Made by a program: the position numbers and the translations under genes. The notes beneath the pieces were generated by a model. That model searched no databases. It was not told the origin of the DNA and worked only from the letters and a program-made list of their open reading frames with translations. Below are positions 1 through 8,659 of a DNA stretch of 64,000 bases, in pieces. The stretch is from the NCBI RefSeq assembly GCF_030819175.1, contig NZ_JAUTBJ010000001.1:1-64000 (forward strand), given 5' to 3'. The first letter of the stretch is position 1; the number at the start of each line of letters is the position of its first letter. Source of the DNA: Sphingomonas sp. SORGH_AS_0879 (GTDB lineage Bacteria > Pseudomonadota > Alphaproteobacteria > Sphingomonadales > Sphingomonadaceae).

Positions 1-415
1 CAATGCCGGCATCAGCGGCTCGGACGTGCGCGACATCATGCTGGAAGCCGTGGAAACCCGCTTCGGCACCATGCGCGCGGCGACACCGGTCGAGATGCTG
101 TCGGACAACGGTTCGGCCTATACCGCCTGCGAAACACGGACCTTTGCCCGGCAGCTGGGCCTCAAACCCTGCTTCACCCCCGTCCGCAGCCCGCAGTCCA
201 ACGGCATCTCGGAGGCCTTCGTCCATACCCTCAAACGGGATTACGTCCGCGTCTCGCCGCTGCCGGACGCACTCACCGCGTTGACATCGCTTGCCGGATG
301 GATCGAGGACTACAACGACAACCACCCCCATTCAGGGCTCAAAATGCGTTCGCCGCGCGAGCATCGCGCACTGGTTTCTGCAACCGCTTGAACCCGTCCG
401 GTGAAACGGGGGCCA
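1..415. mobile_element. Right end of an IS3-family (IS2-like) insertion sequence, cut by the window start
   Basis: The segment holds the 3' part of an IS3-type transposase gene and ends just after it. The outer end at about 400-415, read on the minus strand, begins TGGCCCCCGTTTCACC. This resembles the left end of the other IS2-like element in this window at 41811 (TGGCCCCTCAAATG). That supports an element boundary near 415. The other end and any target duplication lie outside the window, so the exact limit is inferred. Confidence 0.6.
2..391 (+). CDS. IS3-family transposase OrfB, C-terminal part (5' end outside window)
   Basis: This is the C-terminal half of a DDE transposase with the rve integrase core. 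It reads in frame from base 2, so the true start is upstream of the window. Visible marks are the DNGSAY block (second catalytic Asp), the SPQSNGISEAFVHTLKRDYV block with the catalytic Glu, and the closing YNDNHPHSGLKMRSPREH block. It is clearly related to, but not identical with, the OrfB at 43516-44358, which has DNGTCY and SPRSNGMAEAFVRTLKRDYV at the same places. The part visible is intact, so activity cannot be judged. Confidence 0.85.
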   Translation, partial: NAGISGSDVRDIMLEAVETRFGTMRAATPVEMLSDNGSAYTACETRTFARQLGLKPCFTPVRSPQSNGISEAFVHTLKRDYVRVSPLPDALTALTSLAGWIEDYNDNHPHSGLKMRSPREHRALVSATA

Positions 416-417
416 GA

Positions 418-615
418 TCAATATAGGCTGAGTATAACGATGCAGGAGGGGATGGCGGCCGACGCGATCCATCCGGCGTCGGGATGAACGCTGACCAGCG
501 CCACCCCCGTCCAGCGATTGACCGTTGTCGTCAGAAACAGCGATACCAGCAGCAGGATTAGGAGTATGACTTTATCGGAGTTGGCAATAGGCTTGGCACT
601 GGTGGTTATCGGCAT
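418..615 (-). CDS. Possible small hydrophobic protein, unknown
   Basis: A 65-residue reading frame starts at the ATG at 615; an upstream TTG at 651 would add 12 residues. It has one strongly hydrophobic stretch (about residues 15-28, VILLILLLVSLFLTTT) and a second weaker one at the C-terminus. There is no convincing ribosome-binding site and I recognise no family. It lies in the roughly 450-base gap between the IS end and the NmrA-like gene, where nothing else coding is seen. It may be a chance frame. Confidence 0.2.
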   Translation of the reverse strand: MPITTSAKPIANSDKVILLILLLVSLFLTTTVNRWTGVALVSVHPDAGWIASAAIPSCIVILSLY

Positions 616-840
616 GGCCCGGAGCGTCCGGGTTTCAGTCGGCACGGTCAAGGTGACTCTCAGGACGCTTTGAGCCAGGTTTTAAGACCAAACTCCTTTC
701 CCGATATTCGATCCCATATGACATAGCCCTAGACGTCTCGGCCGTCGCTCATTTGCTAGAACGAAGGAGGAAGGCCACGCCTATGCCACCGAATGATCCG
801 GCCACTACGCACCGCGCGAGGGATCGATGACCGTCCCGTT

Positions 841-1740
841 TCAGTCACACCGAACCGGTGTCGACGCGCTTGCCCAGGCCTTCGCGGTCTCGGCGGCGAA
901 CGCCGCATAGCGCCTAGGCGGGCGACCTAGCAGTCTCGACATGGTCGCACGGTCTTCCGCACTGGCGCGGGCGCCGTGACGCTGGAAGGCGCGCAGCATT
1001 AGGCCCAGATCATAGGCGAACCCGGCCGGGACGAACGGCTTGAGCCGGTCCTGGAACGCGTCCAGATCATCACCGGCATAGGCGATATCGCGGGCCAGGG
1101 CGTCGCTCCAGATTTGCGTGATCGACTCCGGCGTCAGATCGTCCGGGCCGACAACATTAAGGCATTCCCGCGCCAGCTGGGTCGAGGCCGCGTGGCGCCG
1201 CAGGAGCTGCATGGCCGCGATTTCGGCAAGGTCGCGCGTATCGACGGCGGCCATGCCAACATGCCCCAGCGGCATGCCGTAGACCCCATGATCCAAGAGC
1301 GGCGATTTCTGCTCTAGGTCGTTCTGCATGAAATAGGCGGAGCGCAGGATCGTCGCGGGCAGATCGCATTGTTCGATCATCCGTTCCGCTGCGACCTTGC
1401 AAGCAAAATGCGGAACGTCGGCATGACGATCGCATTCGAAGACGGAAAGATAGACGATCCCGCGCACGCCCGCATCCCGTGCCAGGGCAAGCGTCGTAAG
1501 TGTCTGATCCAACTCATCCGGCACATTGGGCGCCAGCAGCAAAAGCGTTTCGATCCCCTGAAGCGCGTCGCGCATGACCTCGATATCGGACAGGTCGCCC
1601 CGGACCGGCGTCACACCGGCGGGCAAGCGGGCCTTGTCGGGCGAGCGTGTCAGAGCCTTCGCCGCAACATCGTGCGACGCCAGGATGCGGGCAATTTCCA
1701 TGCCCGTATGGCCGGTGCTTCCGGTCAACAATATTGCCAT
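841..1740 (-). CDS. NmrA-like NAD(P)-binding oxidoreductase
   Basis: This 299-residue protein belongs to the atypical SDR / NmrA-like group. The N-terminus shows the dinucleotide-binding loop GSTGHTG (residues 7-13), followed by the expected beta-alpha pattern and an Arg-containing strand end (KALTRSPDKARLP) typical of NADP preference. A motif resembling LRSAYFMQN sits mid-protein, as in QOR2/YtfG-like members. These proteins reduce quinones or sense redox cofactors, but the substrate cannot be told from sequence. It is a single gene, separated by about 100 bases from the cytochrome b561 gene upstream and reading in the same direction. Confidence 0.85.
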   Translation of the reverse strand: MAILLTGSTGHTGMEIARILASHDVAAKALTRSPDKARLPAGVTPVRGDLSDIEVMRDALQGIETLLLLAPNVPDELDQTLTTLALARDAGVRGIVYLSVFECDRHADVPHFACKVAAERMIEQCDLPATILRSAYFMQNDLEQKSPLLDHGVYGMPLGHVGMAAVDTRDLAEIAAMQLLRRHAASTQLARECLNVVGPDDLTPESITQIWSDALARDIAYAGDDLDAFQDRLKPFVPAGFAYDLGLMLRAFQRHGARASAEDRATMSRLLGRPPRRYAAFAAETAKAWASASTPVRCD

Positions 1741-1842
1741 GACGTACTGCTCTTTCTCCGACCGTGTCGGTGTTCGGCCCGAGGGCCGGGAAAATAGTTG
1801 CGGAAAAGCGGTGTGCGGGCCGGGCGACGTCAGGCGGGTCGG

Positions 1843-2439
1843 CTAAGCGGAACGCGCCGGGCCCCGCGCCATCGACGAGAACACCCCGTCGCGGTAAATC
1901 CAGCCGTGCAGCAAAGCCGCCGACAGATGCGCGATCACCACCGCGAACAGCAACCACGCCAGAATGCTATGCGCATCGCGCAACAGGGCATAAACCGTCG
2001 GGTCGGTCGGGGCGATCGGCGGCAAATTCCATCCCTGGATCATCCTGACGGGCCAGCCCCCGGCCGATCGCATCCCCCAGCCGATCAGCGGGAGCAGGAC
2101 CATCAGGCCGTAGAGCATCCAGTGGCTGGCGGTCGCCGCCAGCGCCTGGAGCCGGGGTGTCTCGGGCGGTAGCGCCGGGGCGCCGTGACGCAACCGGTTG
2201 GCCAGCCGGACGACGACCAGCAGCAGGATGGCGAGCCCGAGCGGCTGGTGCAGGTCGAGCAGCACCGGACGCCAGGTCAGCGACGTCGTCATGCCGACAC
2301 CCATAAAGAGCATGGCGAAGATTGCCGCCGCCATCCCCCAGTGCAGCACCCGCGCCAGGACGTTGAAATGCCCTCGGTCCGCCTCGACGCATTGCGCTTG
2401 GTCTTCATCCCGTGCGGCATCGGACACGCTGTCGTTCAT
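1843..2439 (-). CDS. Cytochrome b561-type membrane protein
   Basis: This 198-residue integral membrane di-heme b-type cytochrome has four predicted transmembrane segments. Candidate heme-ligand histidines are LHWGM near residue 29, DLHQPLG, ASHWMLYG and DAHSILAW, the usual spacing for the bacterial b561 family, which passes electrons between quinol and a partner. I chose the ATG at 2439 because it overlaps the stop of the upstream peroxidase gene by four bases (ATGA), a coupling arrangement. A longer in-frame extension would run through the peroxidase gene. The pairing with a catalase-family peroxidase suggests it feeds quinol electrons to that enzyme; this is an inference from context. Confidence 0.9.
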   Translation of the reverse strand: MNDSVSDAARDEDQAQCVEADRGHFNVLARVLHWGMAAAIFAMLFMGVGMTTSLTWRPVLLDLHQPLGLAILLLVVVRLANRLRHGAPALPPETPRLQALAATASHWMLYGLMVLLPLIGWGMRSAGGWPVRMIQGWNLPPIAPTDPTVYALLRDAHSILAWLLFAVVIAHLSAALLHGWIYRDGVFSSMARGPARSA

Positions 2440-3506
2440 CGACCGGCTCCCCTGCCGACCGCATCCGTGGCACGACCATAGCCGATCTCGCGGAGGCGGG
2501 CATTGTAGGAATGCGCGTAGATCCCGCCACGCGTGGCCAGCACCGGATCGTTCGTGAGCGCGATGCCCTTCGGCACGAGGGTCGGATCGAAATTGATATC
2601 CCGGCATAGGCCCTTGGCCTGGTCGACCACGCGCGTGACCTCCAACGTGCCGCCGACGATCTGCCGGCGTGTCGCGGGCCAGGGCTGCGACGGATCGTCG
2701 ACCGGGTCACCCGGCTCCGCCAGTTGCAGCACGAGGTCCCAGCGCAGCGGCCCGTGTGTCAGGCGCTCGGCGATATCCTTGAACAGGTGATCGGGATCGG
2801 CCTTGGCGCGTTCCTCGACGCTCCAGCCGGTAAATGGGGCATGGGGACGCCACCTCCATCGCACCGGCTGGCGCCGCCCGTCGGGGCCGATGAAGAAATA
2901 GGCGTGGATGGCATGATATTGCGCGCCCGCGAAGCTGCTCGGCCACGGCGCCTTGGCCTTCGCTTCGATGACGCGGCGGGCTTCGGGATAATCTCGGTAG
3001 AACGCCGCGACCTTCGTCGGATCGGGCTGGCCGGTCGCCGGATCGGGCGCAAAGGCGGCAATTCGGGCGAGGAAGCCTTTCGCATCATGGGTCGCGAAGA
3101 GCGGCTCGTTGTTCATTTTCATGCGCCATTGTTCACCGTCATCGGCGGTGATCAGCATGGCCATGCTGACGGTGCGCGTCGAATTGTCCGGCGCATAGGG
3201 ATCCGCCGTCCCGATCGAGAAACGGCCGATGGCCCGTGCCTGCGCTTGTGAAAACACCCGCGATGTCGAAATTGACGCAGCGGCACCGCTCGCATGGAAG
3301 ACTCCATCGAAACAGATGCCCTTGCCATGCGCGCGACGATAGCCCGCCGGGAAGGGTTTGGGCGTATCGGCCAGGAAAGTCGCGGTGGTGATCCGGTTGC
3401 CGACCAGTCCGGCGCTCCAGGCAAAGGCCGCGACCAGCGATCCGGCGATCGCCGCGATGCTCGCCAGCGGAAGCCAAGCGCGTTTCAACGAATGGCGGTC
3501 AGCCAT
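2436..3506 (-). CDS. Catalase-family peroxidase, membrane-anchored or exported (SrpA-like)
   Basis: This 356-residue member of the small catalase-related peroxidases lacks the full-length catalase fold. The N-terminus has a short basic stretch followed by a hydrophobic segment (about residues 10-32), so the enzyme is probably periplasmic and anchored. Recognisable features are the RAHGKGICFDG region holding the distal-heme-side motif (the usual distal His is within RRAHG), the FSIG strand and a C-terminal block with YAHSYNAR, where the tyrosine is the likely proximal heme ligand. The start at 3506 is set by a good Shine-Dalgarno (CAGGAG, about 6-8 bases upstream); a start 15 codons earlier lacks one. 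It is translationally coupled to cytochrome b561 and divergent from a LysR regulator. Confidence 0.88.
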   Translation of the reverse strand: MADRHSLKRAWLPLASIAAIAGSLVAAFAWSAGLVGNRITTATFLADTPKPFPAGYRRAHGKGICFDGVFHASGAAASISTSRVFSQAQARAIGRFSIGTADPYAPDNSTRTVSMAMLITADDGEQWRMKMNNEPLFATHDAKGFLARIAAFAPDPATGQPDPTKVAAFYRDYPEARRVIEAKAKAPWPSSFAGAQYHAIHAYFFIGPDGRRQPVRWRWRPHAPFTGWSVEERAKADPDHLFKDIAERLTHGPLRWDLVLQLAEPGDPVDDPSQPWPATRRQIVGGTLEVTRVVDQAKGLCRDINFDPTLVPKGIALTNDPVLATRGGIYAHSYNARLREIGYGRATDAVGRGAGR

Positions 3507-3551
3507 ATACGACTCCTGATACCGGTCGGACAGCCGATCCGGGTGGCACAT

Positions 3552-3596
3552 TCAGAGGCAAGCCGATCATCCCGGCGGGGGCTGGCCTGCCTCTGA
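3552..3596. promoter_or_regulatory. Inverted repeat between peroxidase operon and LysR gene (candidate operator)
   Basis: Two 13-base arms, TCAGAGGCAAGCC at 3552-3564 and GGCCTGCCTCTGA at 3584-3596, pair with one mismatch around a 19-base centre. The site sits 46-90 bases upstream of the peroxidase start and 76-120 bases upstream of the LysR start. LysR-type regulators usually bind dyads in such divergent spacers, so it may be the operator. A simple stem-loop in either leader is the alternative. Confidence 0.4.
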
Positions 3597-3672
3597 CATG
3601 CGCATTCTAGCCGTGAAAATTCGGAAGGATTAGATGGACAATCCCGAATAAGCTGTTGAATGATATCGAACA

Positions 3673-4557
3673 ATGAGTCGAAATCTCCAGGAAATCGCCG
3701 CGTTCGTGGCCGTCGCCGACAGGCTCAGCTTTCAGCGGGCCGCTCTCGATCGCGGGGTGACACGGTCCACGCTCAGCCACGCGGTACGGACGCTGGAGGA
3801 ACGGCTGGGGGTTCGGCTGCTCAACAGGACGACGCGGAGCGTCTCGCTGACCGAGGCTGGCCGCCTCTTACATTCCCGTGCCAAGCAGGCCCTGGGCGAA
3901 CTCGACCAGGCCGTCGATGCCGTCGATGATTTCCGGGGCGAGCCGCACGGATCGCTTCGTCTCACCGTCCCCCGTTCGGTCAGCGTCAGCATCATCGGCG
4001 CGGTCACCGCGCTGGCCTCGACCTATCCCCGCTTGTCGGTGGAAATCGATTCCAATGACCGAATGGTGGACATCGTCGCCGAGGGGTTCGACGCCGGTAT
4101 CCGGTTCGGCATCGCCATGCAGCAGGACATGATCGCGGTGCGCCTGAACCAGGCCTTCCACTTCGCAGTTCTTGCCTCGCCCGCCTATCTGGCCGGGCGG
4201 GACCTGCCGATGAGCCCGGACGACCTCGTCCACCACTGCTGTATCCTGTACCGGCTACCGAGCGGCGTTCTGACACCCTGGATGTTCGAGCGTAACGGCC
4301 AGATCAGCAAGACGAACGTCACGGGGTCGCTGATCCTCAACGATCAATCGCTCATGATCGAAGCCGCCCTGCAAGGTGCCGGCCTTGCCTTCGTTTTCGA
4401 AGAGGGCGCGCGGGCGCATATCGACAGCGGACGGCTGATCCGATGCCTGCCCGATTATCGCGCACAGTTCAGCGAGCTGTTCCTTTACTATTCCGGGCGT
4501 CGGCATGTGTCCGCCGCGCTCAGGTCCCTTATCGACCACTTGAAGAACCCGAAGTAG
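3673..4557 (+). CDS. LysR-family transcriptional regulator
   Basis: This 294-residue protein of normal LysR length has an N-terminal winged helix-turn-helix (about residues 1-60; LSFQRAALDRGVTRSTLSHAVRTLEERLGVRLLNR is the family signature region, quoted only as its position 15-50) and a C-terminal periplasmic-binding-like effector domain (about 90-290). The domain style, with RFGIAMQQDMIAVRL and FHFAVLASPAYL, matches the CrgA/DsdC-like branch. It is divergently transcribed from the peroxidase/b561 operon across a 166-base spacer with an inverted repeat. The simplest reading is that it controls that operon, perhaps in response to oxidative stress. Confidence 0.92.
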   Translation: MSRNLQEIAAFVAVADRLSFQRAALDRGVTRSTLSHAVRTLEERLGVRLLNRTTRSVSLTEAGRLLHSRAKQALGELDQAVDAVDDFRGEPHGSLRLTVPRSVSVSIIGAVTALASTYPRLSVEIDSNDRMVDIVAEGFDAGIRFGIAMQQDMIAVRLNQAFHFAVLASPAYLAGRDLPMSPDDLVHHCCILYRLPSGVLTPWMFERNGQISKTNVTGSLILNDQSLMIEAALQGAGLAFVFEEGARAHIDSGRLIRCLPDYRAQFSELFLYYSGRRHVSAALRSLIDHLKNPK

Positions 4558-4678
4558 GACGCGGAGGGAAGGGGACGCTCGCACGCATCCGCCAGCCTAA
4601 CGGAACCGGCTCCTCGCCATAAATCAGCTGATTGAGGTTGTGGTCTCGATCGCCATTCCCTTTCGCGAAAGCGCAAAG

Positions 4679-5500
4679 CTACCCGGCAACGAGCGACCGG
4701 ACGCGATCGGCGACGGCGGGATCGACAGGGTTGTAGACGATCATGCCAAGATCGGGGCGGCCATCGACCGCGAAGCCCGAATATTCCAGCTCGATCGGCC
4801 CTAACTCGGGATGGCGGAGCCGCTTACTCCCCTCGCCGTGGAAGCGCACGTCGTTGTCCGCCCAGAGCGCCGCGAAGTCCGGGCTTGTCGCGCAAAGCTC
4901 GGTGACGAGCTGGCCGACTTCCGACACAGCACCGGCCCGCGCCGCATCGGCTCGAAAGGCGCCGACGACGAAACGGGCGGTGCTTTCCCAATCCTCCTGC
5001 GATCCGCGGATCCGGTCGTTGCAGAAGACGAGCCGCAATATGTTGCGCTCCTTAGGCGGCAGCGTGCCGTAATCGGTCAGCACGAGCGCCGCAGCCTGGT
5101 TCCACGCCACCACGTCCCAAGTCGCGGTCTTGATGATCGCCGGGCTGGCGATCATCATGTCGAGCAGACGTTGCAAGCGCGGCGTCACCGTATCGGTTGC
5201 CTTATAACGGACTTCGGGCGGGCGGCCGAGCGCCAGCATGAACAGATGCTCGCGCTCGGCGTCGGTCAGCATCAGCCCGCGCGCGATGCGGTTCAGCACG
5301 TCGGGCGAGGGTGCCCCGCCCCGTCCCTGTTCAAGCCAGGTGTACCAAGTCGGGCTGATGTTGGCGCGCTGCGCCACCTCCTCGCGTCTCAGGCCGGGGG
5401 TCCGGCGACGCTGTGTCGAAAAGCCGAACGCGTCCGGATCAAGCCGGCTACGGCGATCCTTCAGATAGCGGCCGAGACCATTGTCGAAGTCAGTCGCCAT
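4679..5500 (-). CDS. XRE-family regulator with MmyB-like ligand domain
   Basis: This 273-residue protein has an N-terminal helix-turn-helix (about residues 5-85; RTPGLRREEVAQRANISPTW and the WLEQGRG segment are typical of this subgroup). The C-terminal MmyB-type domain (about 105-270) in related proteins binds a small hydrophobic ligand. The C-terminal block ELEYSGFAVDGRPDLGMIVY is the usual end of the family. It is divergent from the SDR gene at 5596 across a 95-base spacer. This arrangement, regulator next to a short-chain oxidoreductase it probably controls, is very common for this family. The ligand is unknown. Confidence 0.92.
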   Translation of the reverse strand: MATDFDNGLGRYLKDRRSRLDPDAFGFSTQRRRTPGLRREEVAQRANISPTWYTWLEQGRGGAPSPDVLNRIARGLMLTDAEREHLFMLALGRPPEVRYKATDTVTPRLQRLLDMMIASPAIIKTATWDVVAWNQAAALVLTDYGTLPPKERNILRLVFCNDRIRGSQEDWESTARFVVGAFRADAARAGAVSEVGQLVTELCATSPDFAALWADNDVRFHGEGSKRLRHPELGPIELEYSGFAVDGRPDLGMIVYNPVDPAVADRVRSLVAG

Positions 5501-5595
5501 CGTCTTCCCGTTAGTAACTATAATAGGATACCCTCACTACTTTTACGGGATAGCGCGTGGATTGATATGGCTGCATCTGCCATGGAGAATGTTCG

Positions 5596-6486
5596 ATGCG
5601 CGTGTTTCTGACCGGGGCGACCGGCTTTATCGGCTCCCACATCATCCCCGAGCTGCTGGGTGCCGGGCATCGCGTGTTGGGCCTCACCCGATCGGATGCT
5701 GGCGCTGACGCGCTGGTTGCGGCGGGGGCCGAGGCGCATCGGGGCGATATCGAGGATCTGGAAAGCCTGACAGAAGGCGCGGCCGCCTGCAACGGTGTGA
5801 TCCACACGGCGTTCGACCATAATTTTGCGGACTTCCTGGAAAACTGCCAGAAGGATCGGCGTGCCATCGAGGCGCTGGGCGCAGGCCTGGAAGGTACATC
5901 CAAGCCGCTCATCATCACGTCCAGTACCGCCATGGGATCGACCGCACTGGGCGAGCCGGCATCGGAGGATGTCTTCAATGCCTATAGTCCCAACCCGCGG
6001 ATAGCCTCCGAATTGGCAGGGGAGGCGCTGTACGGGCGCGGTATCCACGTCATCGTGCTGCGTAACTCTCAGATCCATGACACCCGCAAGCAAGGGTTGG
6101 TCAGCGACCTCATCGGGCTTGCCTGTAAGAAGGGCGTCTCAGCCTATGTCGGCGAGGGCGCCAACACATGGTCGGCCGCGCACGTTCTCGACACCGCCCG
6201 TCTTTACCGGATGGCGCTGGAGCGGAACGAGGCCGGCGCGCGCTACCATGGCACCGCTGAAGGCGCGATCAGCTTGCGCGACATTGCCGAGGCGATCGGC
6301 CAGACGTTCGGCCTGCCGTTGAGGTCCGTGAGCACGGACGAGGCTGGTGCGCATTTCGGCTGGCTTGCAGCATTCGCATCGAAGGACATGTCAGCATCTA
6401 GCACGTTGACGCGGAAGCATTTGGGTTGGCAACCCGAAGGTCCGACTTTGCTCACCGACATCTGCGGTATGACGGCCGCAGGCTGA
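5596..6486 (+). CDS. Extended SDR / NAD-dependent epimerase-like oxidoreductase
   Basis: This 296-residue extended short-chain dehydrogenase opens directly with the NAD(P) loop TGATGFIG (residues 6-13). An STAMGS stretch (about 112-117) lies in the catalytic serine position. The expected YxxxK is not obvious (YSPNPRIASE lies where it should be), so it belongs to the atypical YeeZ/YwnB-like side of the family and may be a reductase of unknown substrate. Its divergent neighbour is an XRE/MmyB regulator, which makes it a likely regulated target. No other gene shares the transcript before the IS element begins. Confidence 0.85.
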   Translation: MRVFLTGATGFIGSHIIPELLGAGHRVLGLTRSDAGADALVAAGAEAHRGDIEDLESLTEGAAACNGVIHTAFDHNFADFLENCQKDRRAIEALGAGLEGTSKPLIITSSTAMGSTALGEPASEDVFNAYSPNPRIASELAGEALYGRGIHVIVLRNSQIHDTRKQGLVSDLIGLACKKGVSAYVGEGANTWSAAHVLDTARLYRMALERNEAGARYHGTAEGAISLRDIAEAIGQTFGLPLRSVSTDEAGAHFGWLAAFASKDMSASSTLTRKHLGWQPEGPTLLTDICGMTAAG

Positions 6487-6566
6487 CGTATTCCTCAGTC
6501 CGTATTTATCGACGGGTACTCATGCGGCCTAGCAACGCCGCGTGGCTACTTCCAACCTTCTCGGAA

Positions 6567-8172
6567 TGTCACTTAATGGGTTTTTGGGAAGCCGTTGGCC
6601 GCCCCGTTTCACCATCGTTTTTGAGACGCCGGCAGGCGCGGTATCCGGTCATCCTGTCTGCTGGTGGACGTACTCTCCCAAGCCACGCCCAACAAGTTCA
6701 TCGTTGGAAAGGCGGGGACCTCGCTTGAGGCGCTGATTGCCCAGTTTGCGGCGATCCAGCTTCGGTCCAGGGGGTACGGGCGAGGGGGTCTTGAACATGC
6801 CGCCGGGCTGGGCGGTACGCGCAGGCTCGTTGTTGTTGCGCTTGGCGTGGTGCGGCTGCACTTGCTGGATGGCGTGAGCGAGGGCGAGTGCTGCGTCGAG
6901 GTGCTTATTGTCGACCACCGGCGCCTGGTTCACGCGGCGCATCTTGTCGAAGACGCGATAGGGCAGGACTTCGCCGTCGTGCTGGATCTCGAGCCGGCCA
7001 TCCGGATACTCGCACACATCCACCTTCTTGCGGGCGAGGCCCTGTGCGACCGGGGACGGCTCCAGGATGAACATCGCCTTGTTGTAATGGAGGGTGAGGG
7101 CGCCCGTGACGGTGCGCTGCTCGCGCCAGACCATCTCGGCTTCGAGGTTCTCGTGGATGGCGAGCGGCCGGTGCAGATCGCGCGGGTCGAACGGCGCCTT
7201 GGCGAACCGTTGATTGTGCTGCACCATGTAGGAGGGGAGGAAGGCGTTGGCTTCGTCGATGGTGTTGATGCGGTGGAGCCGCATCGCCTTGACGAGCCGG
7301 TCCTGCAGCGTGGCATTGGCGCGCTCCACACGGCCCTTCGCCTGCGGCGAGTTTGCGCAGATCAGCTCGATGTTCAGCCGGTCCAGCGCGCGCCCAAGAT
7401 GGGTCATCCCGTCGCCGTTTGCCGAGGCCGTGTTGTTGCGGAAGGCGCTGTGCTTGTCCGTATAGAAGGCGACCGGCTTGCCGTGCCGCTCAAGGTACGT
7501 CCTCGTCGCGCGCATGTAGGAAAACGTGCTCTCGCTCTCGACCATCTCGAGGTGCCTCAGCTCGCTCGTGGCGTCGTCGATGAACACCAGCAGCGTGCAT
7601 TGCGGGCCGCGTTCCTCGAACCACCAATGTTTTGAGCCGTCGACCTGGACCAGCTCGCCGCGACAGTCGCGCCGGTAGCGGGGCTGATAGGGGCGAGGGC
7701 GCCTAGCTGCGCGGTCTTTCCAGAGGCCGGCTTCCATCATGATCTGTCGCAGCGTTTCACACGACAGTCCCAGACCATGGCGCTCGGCGAGGTACTCGCG
7801 CGCGAGCGTCGGGCCGAAGTCGGCATAGTGTTCGCGCACCAGCGCGACCACCTCGGCGCGGAAGGCATCGCTAAAGCGCCGGTTGCGCGGCCGCCCGCGC
7901 TTGCGCGAGACGAGGCCCGCAGCGCCTTCATGCCGAAGACGGCGGAGCAGCCGGTAAATTTGCCGCCGCTGGAGGCCCAGCAGTTCCATCGCGTCCGGGA
8001 TCCGGATCTCGCCGCGGTCGACCCGCATCAACGTGTCGAACCGGGTGATCTCTGCAGCACTCATCGTCAGCACCGTCATATCATGCGCGTCCTCGTTGCC
8101 GAGGAAGGCTATGACACCGGCGACCCGCTGACAGCACCGGCAGTGCCATTTCTATCTAGCAGAGTGGTGTCA
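6567..8172. mobile_element. ISNCY-type insertion sequence (limits approximate)
   Basis: The transposase at 6649-8079 is flanked by short non-coding margins. Candidate tips are TGTCAC at 6567 and, on the other strand, TGACAC ending at 8172. A second possible inner tip (AATGGCACT on the minus strand, near 8142-8150) makes the right limit uncertain. I could not find a convincing target-site duplication. The 200 bases after the right side (8173-8374) hold no gene I can support, only a small hairpin (GCAATCG at 8264-8270 with CGATTGC at 8277-8283). Confidence 0.35.
6649..8079 (-). CDS. ISNCY-family transposase
   Basis: This full-length 476-residue transposase has an N-terminal helix-turn-helix region (about 5-60, with RRQIYRLLRRLRHEG) and a long RGRPRN-type basic linker. 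The rve-type DDE core (about 145-310) shows the first Asp in VQVDGSKHWWFEERG, the second in YTDKHSAFR and the Glu in SPQAKGRVERANATLQDRL. The C-terminal domain ends in a low-complexity tail. The combination and length fit the ISNCY (IS1202-like) group. The frame is open from ATG to stop with no lesion, so the element could be active. It lies at the left border of the polysaccharide locus. Confidence 0.92.
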   Translation of the reverse strand: MTVLTMSAAEITRFDTLMRVDRGEIRIPDAMELLGLQRRQIYRLLRRLRHEGAAGLVSRKRGRPRNRRFSDAFRAEVVALVREHYADFGPTLAREYLAERHGLGLSCETLRQIMMEAGLWKDRAARRPRPYQPRYRRDCRGELVQVDGSKHWWFEERGPQCTLLVFIDDATSELRHLEMVESESTFSYMRATRTYLERHGKPVAFYTDKHSAFRNNTASANGDGMTHLGRALDRLNIELICANSPQAKGRVERANATLQDRLVKAMRLHRINTIDEANAFLPSYMVQHNQRFAKAPFDPRDLHRPLAIHENLEAEMVWREQRTVTGALTLHYNKAMFILEPSPVAQGLARKKVDVCEYPDGRLEIQHDGEVLPYRVFDKMRRVNQAPVVDNKHLDAALALAHAIQQVQPHHAKRNNNEPARTAQPGGMFKTPSPVPPGPKLDRRKLGNQRLKRGPRLSNDELVGRGLGEYVHQQTG

Positions 8173-8374
8173 TTTGTATCTGGTGCTTGCACTCCTTAGG
8201 TTTGATAATATTTGTTATGTTAAATTGGAGGACGTACCGGGGCGGCGGTCGGCTGATATAAGGCAATCGCAAAACCGATTGCGACTATACCACCTACTCT
8301 ATGGTCTCGCGCAAAGTCTGCCGTTTACCGAGCAGCTGGTATCTTCATGCCAACTATGGTCTTAGTCAAAATGG

Positions 8375-8659
8375 CTATCTGCCAGCCTGATCCGGGCGGG
8401 TCGGAATTTCTACTTTTGTCACAAAATTATCGGAATTTTGGTAACTCGTTTCTTGATTAATGTCGATGGAAGTCGTTCGTCCAATACGATTGTTGATCCG
8501 CGATTCCAGCCTGCTTCCGACTCTCTTGGCAATATTGGAATCAATATCGGTCTTCAACCGAATATCAAATTGCGACTGATGGGATGCGCCATGAGTCTGG
8601 CCACTATCGGAAGACATGGTGATCATTGCCAAGATTAAAAAAAAATAGCAGCTCGTCAT
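8375..8659 (-). CDS. Small protein coupled to the exopolysaccharide operon, unknown
   Basis: This is a 94-residue frame whose ATG overlaps the stop of the upstream gene by four bases (ATGA at 8656-8659), the same coupling seen throughout this locus. The first 15 residues are hydrophobic (YFFLILAMITM), resembling a signal peptide. The rest is polar and rich in Asn, Asp, Ser and Arg. I recognise no family. It would be the last gene of the wza-wzc operon. Codon third positions are less GC-rich than in its neighbours, which may mean foreign origin or a non-gene. Confidence 0.4.
   Translation of the reverse strand: MTSCYFFLILAMITMSSDSGQTHGASHQSQFDIRLKTDIDSNIAKRVGSRLESRINNRIGRTTSIDINQETSYQNSDNFVTKVEIPTRPDQAGR

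Noticed and set aside
8173..8374. A gene in the gap right of the ISNCY element
   Set aside because: Short frames on both strands have no start signals or recognisable sequence, and only a small hairpin is visible.
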